In this document: positions 33,725 to 42,423 of the stretch, piece by piece
How the letters are laid out: each line of letters starts with the position of its first letter
How positions within the stretch are numbered: the first letter of the stretch is position 1
Source: 39-52-133 sp035531075
GTDB taxonomy: Bacteria > Pseudomonadota > Gammaproteobacteria > Burkholderiales > Gallionellaceae
Assembly (NCBI GenBank): GCA_035531075.1
Contig: DATKTO010000041.1
Span: 62,001-126,000, forward strand
Direction of reading: 5' to 3'
Length of the DNA stretch: 64,000 nucleotides
The notes under the pieces: generated by a model
Told to the model about the DNA's origin: nothing
The model's database searches: none
The model's input: the letters and a program-made list of their open reading frames with translations, nothing else
Position numbers and translations under genes: made by a program

Positions 33725-36700
33725 TTAATTAAGCAGCTCTCGCCACGAAACGCGTTTCCCTCCTGAAGCCCCTCCGCCACTCGAGGTTGGGTCGTCGTTG
33801 CCGGTAATTCCGCCACCCGTGTCGGTGATGATGGTCAAGGTTTTGCCGGTTGTCAGTTTGATGGTCTTCAGACCAGCGACCAGCGCATTGTTGGTCAGTC
33901 TTCTTCCCACCATATTGTCGCTTGCTGTTTTGACATACTGGCCTGTTCTGTAATCGAAATAATACAACCATGCATAACCGCCCAGGTTGCAGGCATTCGC
34001 ATTGGGCACGTTGCCGGCTACGGTCAGCAGTCCCAGCTGCATTTGCATGTCCACGTTCACCCGTTCCCCCGGGGATTCGCTATTGGGATTCAAGTCCACG
34101 TACCAACCGGATTTTGTGGACCAGTCAACGGCATTGGTCGAGCTCTTGCGCAATAATTCCCCACTGCTGCCGGTAAAGGTAGTGAGTGTTTGTTTAACCA
34201 GTAAACCGGTAGCGCGCAGTTGGCCGAGACCGGTTGCCGTCAAGTCATCCTTGAAGGCGTAAACCGATTGCTGGCTGGTATCGCTCAGATCGTTTACTCC
34301 CAGGTAACGGCCTGTGCCTATATTGACCACGGCGTAGTTGGAGCTTCCGTAGGTAACCTCGGTCAACTCCGGTTTGGTTGTGATGGACTGTGTTCCGGCC
34401 CCGTTTATTTGACCGGCTATACCGACCTTGACAGCCTCCTTGCCAGCTGGAGGGACGACGTCATCAATATCGAAACGCCAGACATTGCCTTCAAGATCTC
34501 CACCGTAGAAGCGTTGCGCAGTGTTGTCTGTGGTGGTGTTGATCCAGGCGTTAATTTTTCCGAGGCCGCTTGGCGTAGTGGTGCTACCGGCTCCGGTGCT
34601 GATTTTTTCCAGTACGGCGCCCGTGTTTGCATTGAGTACATACAAGTAGCCTATGCCGCTGCCGGGGGAAATATTGTTATAGCCTGAAGTCACTACTACG
34701 ATCCAGGTGCCGTCCTTGCGCTTGGTGATAATCGGGTTGCCATAGGTGAGGCCGAGATCATTATCATCGTTGAGGGTGAAGTTCCATAAGGCCTTGGGGC
34801 TCGCAGGATTTGTGACATCCAGAGCGTAATAGCCTCTGCCACCGGCGTTGAATCCACCAACCAGAATGGTTTTCCATTGCGCACCGGTGCAAGTTGACGC
34901 CGGCGCAGTTGGGCAAATATCACCGATGGAGGGAGAGCCGTCCACATAGTATTGATGGTTGGTGGAATAATTCTTGTCTGCCAGCTTATACAGATTGGGC
35001 ATTAAAAGTTGAGGAATATAGGCCCATTCTTCCACACCCGTGGTACCGTTGAACGCATGCAGCATGCCGTCATTGACTGCAACATAAACCATGGCTGCGC
35101 GGTTTTTCTGGGTGGAGTCCCTGAAGGTGTCATAGTTTGCGTCGACATAGGCGAACGGCGGTGTTTTCACATAAACCGGCTGTGAGCTGATCATGTCGCC
35201 CAGCACGTGTGCACGATCACGATAAATGCGATCTGTATTGGAGGCCTGGTCTTCATAACCATCCTGTCCGCGTATGAATTTCACCAGGTTTACTCCTGAA
35301 GCGGCTGTTTGCTGGGCGGCAGTCAGCGAGCTGCACTGGGAAAGTTTGGCGGATGGACATATGTTATTAAAATACCCTTGCTCGGTGGCAGTCAGGCTGG
35401 CCCAGTCGAAAGACTTGAGCTTATTGCTTGTACCACTGTCGAAGGTATAAATAGTGCGGGTATCGGTGGTGCCTGTTACCTTGGCGTCGAGCTGTGCTTG
35501 TGTTGTCCAGACTGGTGTTGCCGAGATCGCACCTGTGCTTGGATCTATCGTCTTTGCCTGAAGATCGCCATCCCAGTTTACGGTCCGGTAAAGGGCGATA
35601 TACACGAAGTTGTCGCCCGCTACCGGTTCAAGGTTACTGGTTGCTGCTGCTGCGGCAGAACCGGTGCGCGCGGAGACACCCGCCAACGCCTTGCTGAGGC
35701 CGCTGATAAGGGAGTCCGGGTTTTTTGCACTGAAGTAGATGCCGCGTCCGTTGACTGCGGCATGCCACAGATCGTCAATGCGTTCTGCATTGGAGTTGGC
35801 AATTGGATCCGGCCATTTTTTAGTGCCTTGTTTAAGCGCTTCATAGTCAGTTGAACCGCCAGATAAGTAATCTTCTGTGTAATTCAGCAAGCCATCCAGG
35901 CCCAGCCCCAGGGTAAAAGTGGTCATGTGCTGCTGGGTGTTGATATCGGCACCGGCACCGGGAACATTGTTCTCGCATACATCGGTTCCCGAGCCGAGCG
36001 CACCGGTGCAGTTGCCGAGGGTGGAAGTGCGCAGGTCTGTCTGGTAATAATACATGGCCACGTCTGCGAGGGTGTTGCTCTTGGCGTTCGCGTCATATAG
36101 TGGCTTTGCTGTAGTTCCACCGTCCATGTTGCCTACACAAGTCTGATTGTCGACACCGTATGCGCCATAGTTCGTCGACGCCGCTGAGTTTGTTTTGCAT
36201 CCATCGCCCGTTGGGTTCGCGGGATTTTCAAGTCCGGTGTTCCAGTAACCGTCGGTGGATAGTATGGTGAAGTTCTGCTGGCAGGAGTATTTAACCGGAT
36301 CATCGCTGCCGGTTAGCAGTTGGCCGGCATACATGCGGCCTGCTTTTGACAAAGCAGCCCGCAATGGCGTGGAGCCGCCAGCTGTTGATGTATAAAGCTT
36401 TGAATAGAATAAAGATTTTTGCGTCGCATCAAAGTCGTTAATTTTCAGGAATTCGTTAACGGTAGAGTCCGTTCCTGTATACCCAATCGTGGAGAATCCC
36501 ACACGATAACCGCTTGTGATGCTCTTGAATGCTTTGCCTGCCGCTGTTTGCATCAGCATGATACGGGTACGGTAGTAGCTATACCAGTTGGCAAAATTCT
36601 GTGCCTCAGATGAGGTCGATGGCACTTGCACCAGGGCGTATTTGCTGTTGGCTTCGCAGGTGCCATTGGGTGTGCTTGTGTGTTTATAATAATAAGCCTG

Positions 36701-37117
36701 TTGTCCTGAGCTGTCGTTACCGGCCTTAAAACCGTTTTGCAGGTTTACGCTGCTGGAGGCTGCATCAAAACCGTTGGATTTTGCGTTGTTATAGCTTGCA
36801 TTGGGATAGCTGGTGCCGTCAGCATAGACAGGCGGGGTATAAGTGTAGTTAGGATTGTAATAAATCAGGTTATAAGCGTAATTTCTATAGCAATATTTGC
36901 TGTTGTTATTGTCCACCGTGTCGGGCAGATACTCCCATCCCATACTGCCTGAGTCATCCAGAATGAAGTAAATATTAGGCTTTACTGCAGTAGACGAAGA
37001 GGATGCCAATGGCGAACTGGAGATATCGGTGGTTGCACCCGTGGCACAATAACTTGCACCCAGGAGCGCTGCGGATATTACCGCGCTGAATAAGGTGTTC
37101 AAGGAATAGTTTTTCAT
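33725..37117 (-). CDS. pilY1: Type IV pilus tip adhesin/assembly protein PilY1
   Basis: A 1130-residue secreted protein with a signal peptide (cleavage near residue 28, ATG|ATTD). It has a von Willebrand A-like N-terminal domain with the MIDAS-type start FILDDSGSMGW (about 51-61). The C-terminal beta-propeller (about 630-1050) has PilY1 signatures: MVYVAVNDGMLHAFNGTTG, GGFNAGGRGYYALDVTNP and YGGDLEGNVWRFD. PilY1 works with minor pilins in pilus extension, adhesion and surface sensing. The usual calcium loop (DxDxDG-like) just before the YGGDLEGN strand is replaced by NTTTDNTAQRF. Last gene of the minor pilin operon. Confidence 0.92.
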   Translation of the reverse strand: MKNYSLNTLFSAVISAALLGASYCATGATTDISSSPLASSSSTAVKPNIYFILDDSGSMGWEYLPDTVDNNNSKYCYRNYAYNLIYYNPNYTYTPPVYADGTSYPNASYNNAKSNGFDAASSSVNLQNGFKAGNDSSGQQAYYYKHTSTPNGTCEANSKYALVQVPSTSSEAQNFANWYSYYRTRIMLMQTAAGKAFKSITSGYRVGFSTIGYTGTDSTVNEFLKINDFDATQKSLFYSKLYTSTAGGSTPLRAALSKAGRMYAGQLLTGSDDPVKYSCQQNFTILSTDGYWNTGLENPANPTGDGCKTNSAASTNYGAYGVDNQTCVGNMDGGTTAKPLYDANAKSNTLADVAMYYYQTDLRTSTLGNCTGALGSGTDVCENNVPGAGADINTQQHMTTFTLGLGLDGLLNYTEDYLSGGSTDYEALKQGTKKWPDPIANSNAERIDDLWHAAVNGRGIYFSAKNPDSLISGLSKALAGVSARTGSAAAAATSNLEPVAGDNFVYIALYRTVNWDGDLQAKTIDPSTGAISATPVWTTQAQLDAKVTGTTDTRTIYTFDSGTSNKLKSFDWASLTATEQGYFNNICPSAKLSQCSSLTAAQQTAASGVNLVKFIRGQDGYEDQASNTDRIYRDRAHVLGDMISSQPVYVKTPPFAYVDANYDTFRDSTQKNRAAMVYVAVNDGMLHAFNGTTGVEEWAYIPQLLMPNLYKLADKNYSTNHQYYVDGSPSIGDICPTAPASTCTGAQWKTILVGGFNAGGRGYYALDVTNPASPKALWNFTLNDDNDLGLTYGNPIITKRKDGTWIVVVTSGYNNISPGSGIGYLYVLNANTGAVLEKISTGAGSTTTPSGLGKINAWINTTTDNTAQRFYGGDLEGNVWRFDIDDVVPPAGKEAVKVGIAGQINGAGTQSITTKPELTEVTYGSSNYAVVNIGTGRYLGVNDLSDTSQQSVYAFKDDLTATGLGQLRATGLLVKQTLTTFTGSSGELLRKSSTNAVDWSTKSGWYVDLNPNSESPGERVNVDMQMQLGLLTVAGNVPNANACNLGGYAWLYYFDYRTGQYVKTASDNMVGRRLTNNALVAGLKTIKLTTGKTLTIITDTGGGITGNDDPTSSGGGASGGKRVSWRELLN

Positions 37118-37141
37118 GTTGGTCTCCTGATTAAGAGCTTG

Positions 37142-37852
37142 CTAGAAATGGACGATCTCTTCAATAAAACTGATTGAATTTCTCGGGCCTCTGACTCTCG
37201 ATGTAATGCGGTAGTAAGAGGTTGGCGGCTGTTGAAGGCGACCGCCACCATATTTAATTTCTCCACGGTTAGGGCTGCTGGTTGATGGCGCTTGGTAGGT
37301 GGCGCAAGTATTGGAGGAGCTATTGGGATCTCCCGAAGTTTGGCATAAACGGTGAATGATGAAATTAAAGGTATAGCCGTTGCCTGCAGCTTGTGTTGGG
37401 GCTGGGACGATACAAGCGGCTGGTGTGGTTCCCGCACAGCCGTTCAAATCCCAGTCGACTAAAGCCATGGTCGGGGCGTTCAGGCTGCCGGTCATGTCGA
37501 GATTATCCTGGCTGGTGGCATAGTAACCTGAGGCGGGCTGATCATTATAGGCACTTGCGGTAGCCGAAACTGGTATCAACCAGGCGATTGCTGTTTCTGC
37601 TGCAGTATCGCCAGCCAGGGTCGCACCCTGTTTGAAGGCGAGGTTACCTGCGACCACATTACCGGTATCGACTGAGCGGACCAGGGCAATGGCCGCCAAA
37701 GTCATGGCGACCAGTGCGATCAGGGCAATGAAGAGAACGACGCCTCTTTGCCTGGCAGGAAGTTGAGGTCTGCCGTTCAAGCAAGGTTTATAAGGTTTAT
37801 TACGCACTCCCAGGGGCGCGAGGCTTACCCCTGAATAAGGTTCTATTTTCAT
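37142..37852 (-). CDS. pilX: Minor pilin-associated protein PilX
   Basis: A 236-residue protein with the PilX N-terminus RQRGVVLFIALIALVAMTLAAIAL (shown in part: glycine before a VVLF start, long hydrophobic helix at about 38-58). It lacks the usual Glu5 of major pilins, as PilX proteins do. A 36-residue segment precedes the helix, long for a prepilin leader, so the true start may be internal. The start overlaps the pilW stop (TAATG) and pilY1 begins 24 bp after its end. It would join the pilus-tip priming complex with PilV, PilW, FimT, PilE and PilY1. Confidence 0.85.
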   Translation of the reverse strand: MKIEPYSGVSLAPLGVRNKPYKPCLNGRPQLPARQRGVVLFIALIALVAMTLAAIALVRSVDTGNVVAGNLAFKQGATLAGDTAAETAIAWLIPVSATASAYNDQPASGYYATSQDNLDMTGSLNAPTMALVDWDLNGCAGTTPAACIVPAPTQAAGNGYTFNFIIHRLCQTSGDPNSSSNTCATYQAPSTSSPNRGEIKYGGGRLQQPPTSYYRITSRVRGPRNSISFIEEIVHF

Positions 37853-38979
37853 TATTCTCTCCAGATCAGGTTGCGGAGCGGGATGATGGTTTCAAATGTT
37901 TTGTAGCGGTAACATTTCCAATCCGCATTTGCTGTCCCGTCAGGATGTCTGCTGACATCGATTGCGGTGCCGTCCAGCCATGTTGGTGCAGTCGTGGTTG
38001 TGTCACACAAACCGCTGGCGGGATTAACTTTTTCCTGCTGCCCGCTGCGTGCCACAACGGCAAGGCGCACGCCATAGATTCTGGCGATATCACCGGGGTT
38101 GCCGACGACGCCGTCGCCGTCGGCATCAATCATGTTGTCTTGCCATCCATTGGCACTAACCTGAGCATCGGTCTGTGGACCAACCCGTCTGTCGAAACCG
38201 TATTGAGCCTGCATATTGACGATGTCCGGCATCAGCGACTGAACAACGCTGGTATTTGTTTGGGATGAATAATCAGTGAACAGCAGGTTGTTTTGAGCAT
38301 CCAGTGAATAAGTATGATTAATCACCTGCCCGAGGTTGAACAGCATTGCGCGGTTGGTGTAACCGCCTGGGGGATAAAGATTGGTTGCATCAATTCCAGT
38401 TGGGTTCCAAAGACTCTGAGAGCCACCTTGGTGGTCAATTTTGGTCGTGCTACCAGGTGGTATATTGGTGACCTGTAATAAAGTGCAGGGAAGGCCGGGT
38501 TGGAAGGCGATCAGTAAATCGTTTACTGCAATGCCGAGGTTGGTGTTCAGGTCGAAAGGGGCTGCTACTGGCGGGAGACTGCTAGTGATTCTGGCCGGCA
38601 GGCTCCCGCTTCCTTTGGAGCTGGCCAAGATGCTAATGCTGTCAGGCAAGCCTCCCGCTCCATTGGTGATGGTCACAGGCGCAAGCGAAAAGGTTGGGAG
38701 TGGTGCTCCATTGTAATAGCTGTTAATAACGCATCCCAAAATCCCGGGATTGCTGAAGCCATATCCTGCCATGCGTACGTCGCGTTCGACAGTGAATAAT
38801 GCAATGGCGCCATTGGTTTGCGCATCAGCACCGCCAGTTGTCGTACGCTTTTGCCCTTCGAAGGCCGCGAACACTTGCAGTATTATGACCACGCTCAACA
38901 GGCTGATGACCATGCCGACCATGATCTCTACCAGGCTGAAACCACTGTTGCGGTATTTAATGTTTTGATGTGGGGCCAT
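37852..38979 (-). CDS. pilW: Minor pilin PilW
   Basis: A 375-residue prepilin-like protein. Its type III signal is NSGFSLVEIMVGMVISLL, cut after Gly and with Glu at +5. It then shows the PilW pattern QVFAAFEGQKRTTTGGADAQTNGAIALFTVERDVRMAGYGF. Late in the protein lies DADGDGVVGNPGD, an EF-hand-like acidic loop. I start at MAPHQN because GGGAG lies 8 bp upstream; a longer frame would overlap pilV. Part of the tip-complex operon. Confidence 0.88.
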   Translation of the reverse strand: MAPHQNIKYRNSGFSLVEIMVGMVISLLSVVIILQVFAAFEGQKRTTTGGADAQTNGAIALFTVERDVRMAGYGFSNPGILGCVINSYYNGAPLPTFSLAPVTITNGAGGLPDSISILASSKGSGSLPARITSSLPPVAAPFDLNTNLGIAVNDLLIAFQPGLPCTLLQVTNIPPGSTTKIDHQGGSQSLWNPTGIDATNLYPPGGYTNRAMLFNLGQVINHTYSLDAQNNLLFTDYSSQTNTSVVQSLMPDIVNMQAQYGFDRRVGPQTDAQVSANGWQDNMIDADGDGVVGNPGDIARIYGVRLAVVARSGQQEKVNPASGLCDTTTTAPTWLDGTAIDVSRHPDGTANADWKCYRYKTFETIIPLRNLIWRE

Positions 38980-38996
38980 GATGGGGTCTCCCGGTA

Positions 38997-39434
38997 TTAT
39001 CCGTTTATGCGTGCGATTGCAACGTAGTTGTGCGGGGCATTTTCGCCGGGTGATTGCCACTGGATGGTAATGGTGGCCTGGTTATTGCCATCGATTGATA
39101 TCGTTGGCAAAGTTGCGCCCATCACGCCTGGCAGCCCTTGCTGCACGTTTGATGCCCAGGCTAAATACATTAGTCCATTGGGGCTGTTGTAATCATTTTG
39201 CAGCGATGCGGTAGCCTTATCGGTAGTCCACATTTGCCCGATAACCTGGTTGGCCAGCAGGCTGGCATCGGTGCGATATTTGGCACCGGCAACATTTCTG
39301 ATTGACGCGCCCTGCAAACCGACAATGGCCAGTATCCCCATGGAAAAAATCAGCATGGCGATCAAGCTTTCCAGTATCACGGAGCCTCGTTGTTTGCTGG
39401 AGCCGGTCTTCAGCTGCTGGTGTTTGGTCTTCAC
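38997..39434 (-). CDS. pilV: Minor pilin PilV
   Basis: A 145-residue prepilin with leader ending in QRG and helix SVILESLIAMLIFSMGILAIVGLQ (Glu at +5), as in PilV/type IV modification proteins. GTG start at 39434 is chosen because AGGAG lies 7 bp upstream; the frame is also open to a GTG at 39458 overlapping fimT. A short C-terminal beta region ends with YVAIARING. Role: minor subunit for pilus initiation. Confidence 0.87.
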   Translation of the reverse strand: MKTKHQQLKTGSSKQRGSVILESLIAMLIFSMGILAIVGLQGASIRNVAGAKYRTDASLLANQVIGQMWTTDKATASLQNDYNSPNGLMYLAWASNVQQGLPGVMGATLPTISIDGNNQATITIQWQSPGENAPHNYVAIARING

Positions 39435-39450
39435 TTTATGGCTCCTGATT

Positions 39451-40077
39451 TTAAGCACAGCCTTGCGGATTGTTTGCTAAAAGAAGGGCTGGATCACACA
39501 TGCGTATGGTTCCCCCCGTGCCTATGGTTATGACCATCCTGCGCGCAGCGCTTGAGGCCGCATTGGTGATGTCTATCCTGGTGATATCAGTGCCAATATT
39601 AACGCCTGGAATCCGGCCCAGAAATGTGAAGGTAACTCCGGCAGGCAAGCCTGTGCCGCTAGCGAGTGCGGGATTGAAATTGCCCGCCAGCGCCGGGGTA
39701 GGGATGGCCGCAGTGCTGATGCCTGCACGGGCATTGCCGGTTCCTTCGCCCCCTGAGCGGCTTTGAATGACAGCCGGGCAATCCAGTTCGCCATCACCAT
39801 TCAGGTCTCCCACAGGGTTTACGCAGCCAACAGTCCAGGCGATGGAACCAGAGGCAGATGTAAAATCGAAACGAACATTGGCATTGTGTCTGACTGCTTC
39901 AGTACGTGCCATTTGCAAGCCGTTCAGGATGGATTCTGCAGCAGAGCGGTTTTGCGTATTCTGCATCCACAGGGAAAACACAGGCAGGCCGGCCGCAATC
40001 AGAATGGCTAATATGACCAGCCCTATCATCAGCTCGACCAGGGAAAAGCCTTGCTGTTTAGAGGTCAGGGTTAGCAC
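39451..40077 (-). CDS. fimT: Minor pilin FimT/GspH-like
   Basis: A 208-residue prepilin. The cleavage signal is QQG|FSLVELMIGLVILAILIAAG. The GspH-type segment NRSAAESILNGLQMARTEAVRHN follows the helix. In some bacteria FimT binds DNA for natural transformation. Near residues 88-96 sits GDLNGDGELDCP, which matches a calcium-binding loop pattern and is flanked by two cysteines. The GTG start overlaps the pilE stop. Start has only a weak ribosome site (GGGCGG). Confidence 0.85.
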   Translation of the reverse strand: MLTLTSKQQGFSLVELMIGLVILAILIAAGLPVFSLWMQNTQNRSAAESILNGLQMARTEAVRHNANVRFDFTSASGSIAWTVGCVNPVGDLNGDGELDCPAVIQSRSGGEGTGNARAGISTAAIPTPALAGNFNPALASGTGLPAGVTFTFLGRIPGVNIGTDITRIDITNAASSAARRMVITIGTGGTIRMCDPALLLANNPQGCA

Positions 40078-40514
40078 ACGCCGCCCTTTTTGGTAATCCA
40101 GCAGTCATTGGGGCTGGGTAGGGTCCAGCCGCTATGTACGCTTGTCGTTTGTTTTGCGTTGGCCTGGTCTACGGTGTAGGTAAAGCCGCCGGTTCCCTGT
40201 GCCGCGTTGCCTGTTGCATCTACTCTGAATGTTGTTGCGGTGAGGATGGGGCAGGTGTAGGTGAAATATTTGCTGGCCGCCGCGGATGGAAGTGGGGCAA
40301 TCGTGCCGGGTTGGCAGGCATTAACGTAGGTTCTGTTGTCCTGAAAGTACTGTTCCAGTCTGACACGCATGCTGGCCAGTTCGGTAAAAGCTTCGCTCAG
40401 TTTCCCGCGCGTCACATAATCTCGGTAAGCAGGTATGGCTACTGATGATAATATTCCGATGATTAATACCACTACCATCAGTTCGACTAATGTAAAGCCA
40501 CGCTGTAATTTCAT
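40071..40514 (-). CDS. pilE: Minor pilin PilE-like
   Basis: A 147-residue prepilin with the perfect signal MKLQRG|FTLVELMVVVLIIGILSSVAIPAY. Four cysteines in the globular part (NACQPG, TYTCPIL, NDCWITKKGGVC) suggest two disulfides, as in PilE-type minor pilins. GGGAGA lies 7 bp before the ATG. It is the first gene of the operon here; in the better known orders PilE comes last, after PilY1. A major pilin is less likely given the company it keeps. Confidence 0.85.
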   Translation of the reverse strand: MKLQRGFTLVELMVVVLIIGILSSVAIPAYRDYVTRGKLSEAFTELASMRVRLEQYFQDNRTYVNACQPGTIAPLPSAAASKYFTYTCPILTATTFRVDATGNAAQGTGGFTYTVDQANAKQTTSVHSGWTLPSPNDCWITKKGGVC

Positions 40515-40687
40515 TCTGTTCTCCCTGGTTTTTTTAATGTGATCGCACCTTAAGGCATAATTGCCATCCCGCTCCAGCTTTAGCCGATGAAAGGTAACTT
40601 GATCGGAATAAGCGGTGACAAGCAGGGCCGGTGCATAATGTTCTTTGTTTTCAGCAAAAAAGGCAGTGGTGTAAATGGAGAAACTTC

Positions 40688-41746
40688 TTGATTTCTGAAT
40701 ATCTGATTATTGGTGCCGGGGTGGCGGGACTGACGACTGCGCAGCGCCTGCTGTTGCAGGGCGCCAGCGTAACCATCGTGGAACGCGGTGCGGTAGGACG
40801 CGAGTCTTCATGGGCGGGCGGGGGCATCCTGTCGCCGTTGTGTCCGTGGGATTATCCGGATGAAGTCACACGGCTGACCAGTCTGGGTGCGGCATTGTAT
40901 CCGCAATGGGCAACAGACCTGCACGCTGCCACAGGGATAGATCCTGAATACGAGGTGAGCGGCATGCTGGTGCTGCCGCCTTTCGATCATTCCCTGGCGC
41001 GGCAATGGTGTGAGGAGCATGGGGTCAGGCTGGAAGAAAAGGACGAAAGCCTGTTGCTGCCCGACGTGGCACAGGTGCGCAATCCGCGCCTGGTCCAGGC
41101 ATTACGCAAGCATGTAGAAATGCTCGGCGGACATATTGTGGAGCAGTGTGAGGTGCAGGGGATTTCGACTGATGGCGGCAGGGTGCAGGCACTCTTCACT
41201 TCTGGCGGTGAAATCAGCGCGGATCGCTATATTGTCACTGCCGGAGCGTGGAGCAAGCAGCTGCTGGGTGCATATGCCTTGCAGCTGGATATCAAGCCGA
41301 TGCGCGGGCAGATGCTGCTGTTCAAATTCGCCCACCCTCCGTTGCGCCATATCCTGCTGCAGGGTGGCATGTACCTGATTCCCCGGCGGGACGGACATCT
41401 GCTGGTGGGCAGCACGATGGAAGATGTGGGCTTCGACACAAGCACGACGGTTGAAGCGCGTGATTCTCTGTGGCAGCGTGCGCAATTGCTGTTGCCTGCG
41501 TTGCGCGACATGCCGCTGGTGCAGCACTGGTCCGGTCTGCGCCCTGCTTCGCCGCGCAATATTCCGACCATAGGCCAGCATCCCCAACTGGACAATCTGT
41601 ATCTGAACAGCGGTCATTTTCGCTATGGCGTCACCATGGCGCCTGCCAGCGTTGCGATCTTGATGAATGAATTAAATGGTGTGGAGCAGCCGTTTGATGC
41701 CAGCCCGTATCATGCGGCCTGGGGCATTGCTGCAAAAAAATATTAA
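40688..41746 (+). CDS. thiO: Glycine oxidase ThiO
   Basis: FAD-dependent amine oxidase of 352 residues that supplies dehydroglycine for the thiazole of thiamine. The dinucleotide fold is LIIGAGVAGLTTAQRLL at the very N-terminus. Other family blocks are GRESSWAGGGILSPL (about 41-55), IKPMRGQMLL (about 215) and HWSGLRPASPRNIPTIG. I place the start at TTG 40688 with GGAGA 6 bp upstream, because the flavin fold begins right there. It is divergent from the pilus operon. Other thi genes are not in the window; a related amino acid oxidase remains possible. Confidence 0.82.
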   Translation: MISEYLIIGAGVAGLTTAQRLLLQGASVTIVERGAVGRESSWAGGGILSPLCPWDYPDEVTRLTSLGAALYPQWATDLHAATGIDPEYEVSGMLVLPPFDHSLARQWCEEHGVRLEEKDESLLLPDVAQVRNPRLVQALRKHVEMLGGHIVEQCEVQGISTDGGRVQALFTSGGEISADRYIVTAGAWSKQLLGAYALQLDIKPMRGQMLLFKFAHPPLRHILLQGGMYLIPRRDGHLLVGSTMEDVGFDTSTTVEARDSLWQRAQLLLPALRDMPLVQHWSGLRPASPRNIPTIGQHPQLDNLYLNSGHFRYGVTMAPASVAILMNELNGVEQPFDASPYHAAWGIAAKKY

Positions 41747-42423
41747 TTCAGATATGCGAGAAGATCTACTGGCGATGCAATGGAGGCATCTGCCTGCCAG
41801 CTATTGAGGTCTGCTTCTGGATCTATGTAGCCAAAAAGTGCGATCAGCGATTTCATTCCGGCAGCACGGCCTGCCTGCATGTCGCGCTTGTCATCCCCCA
41901 GATATAAACAGTTTTGCGCTGCGACGCCCATGATTTTTGCGGCATGCAGCAGGGGGGCGGGATGAGGTTTGGCATGGGCGCAGGTGTCGCCGCTCACCAG
42001 GCAGGCAGCACGCTTATCATAGCCCAGCGCCTGCATCAGCGGCAGGGTAAAGCGATGCGGTTTGTTGGTGACGATACCCCACGGCAGGCCGCGTTGCTCC
42101 AGTGCATCGACGAGTTCAGCCATGCCGGGAAACAGTGTGGTGCGGGCGCATATATTGGCAGTGTAATGCGCCAGAAATGCATTGCGCAGTGCCGGAAATT
42201 TTGCCGAGTCAGGCTCTACGTTGAACCCAAGTTTTATTAAACCGGCAGAGCCATGCGAGGCCTGCAGGCGAGTGACTTCCAGCGGCAGCGGGGGCAGGTG
42301 ATGCAGCCCGCGCACATGATTGAGCGCGGCTCCCAGGTCGGGCGCGGTATCGGCAAAGGTGCCGTCTAAATCGAAAAGGACTGCTTCGGTTGCTGTCGCT
42401 TGAATCACGGCGGACTCAGCCAC
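41743..42423 (-). CDS. gph: Phosphoglycolate phosphatase (HAD family)
   Basis: HAD-superfamily phosphatase of 226 residues. Motif I is LFDLDGTFADTAPDL (Asp nucleophile about 18), motif II is IVTNKPHRF, and motif III is YLGDDKRDMQAGRAAG. Gph clears 2-phosphoglycolate. The usual motif I reads DLDGTLxDS; here Phe replaces Leu, a mild change. It is adjacent to ubiG (8-bp overlap), the common proteobacterial order. Its stop codon overlaps the stop of convergent thiO. Confidence 0.92.
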   Translation of the reverse strand: MAESAVIQATATEAVLFDLDGTFADTAPDLGAALNHVRGLHHLPPLPLEVTRLQASHGSAGLIKLGFNVEPDSAKFPALRNAFLAHYTANICARTTLFPGMAELVDALEQRGLPWGIVTNKPHRFTLPLMQALGYDKRAACLVSGDTCAHAKPHPAPLLHAAKIMGVAAQNCLYLGDDKRDMQAGRAAGMKSLIALFGYIDPEADLNSWQADASIASPVDLLAYLN

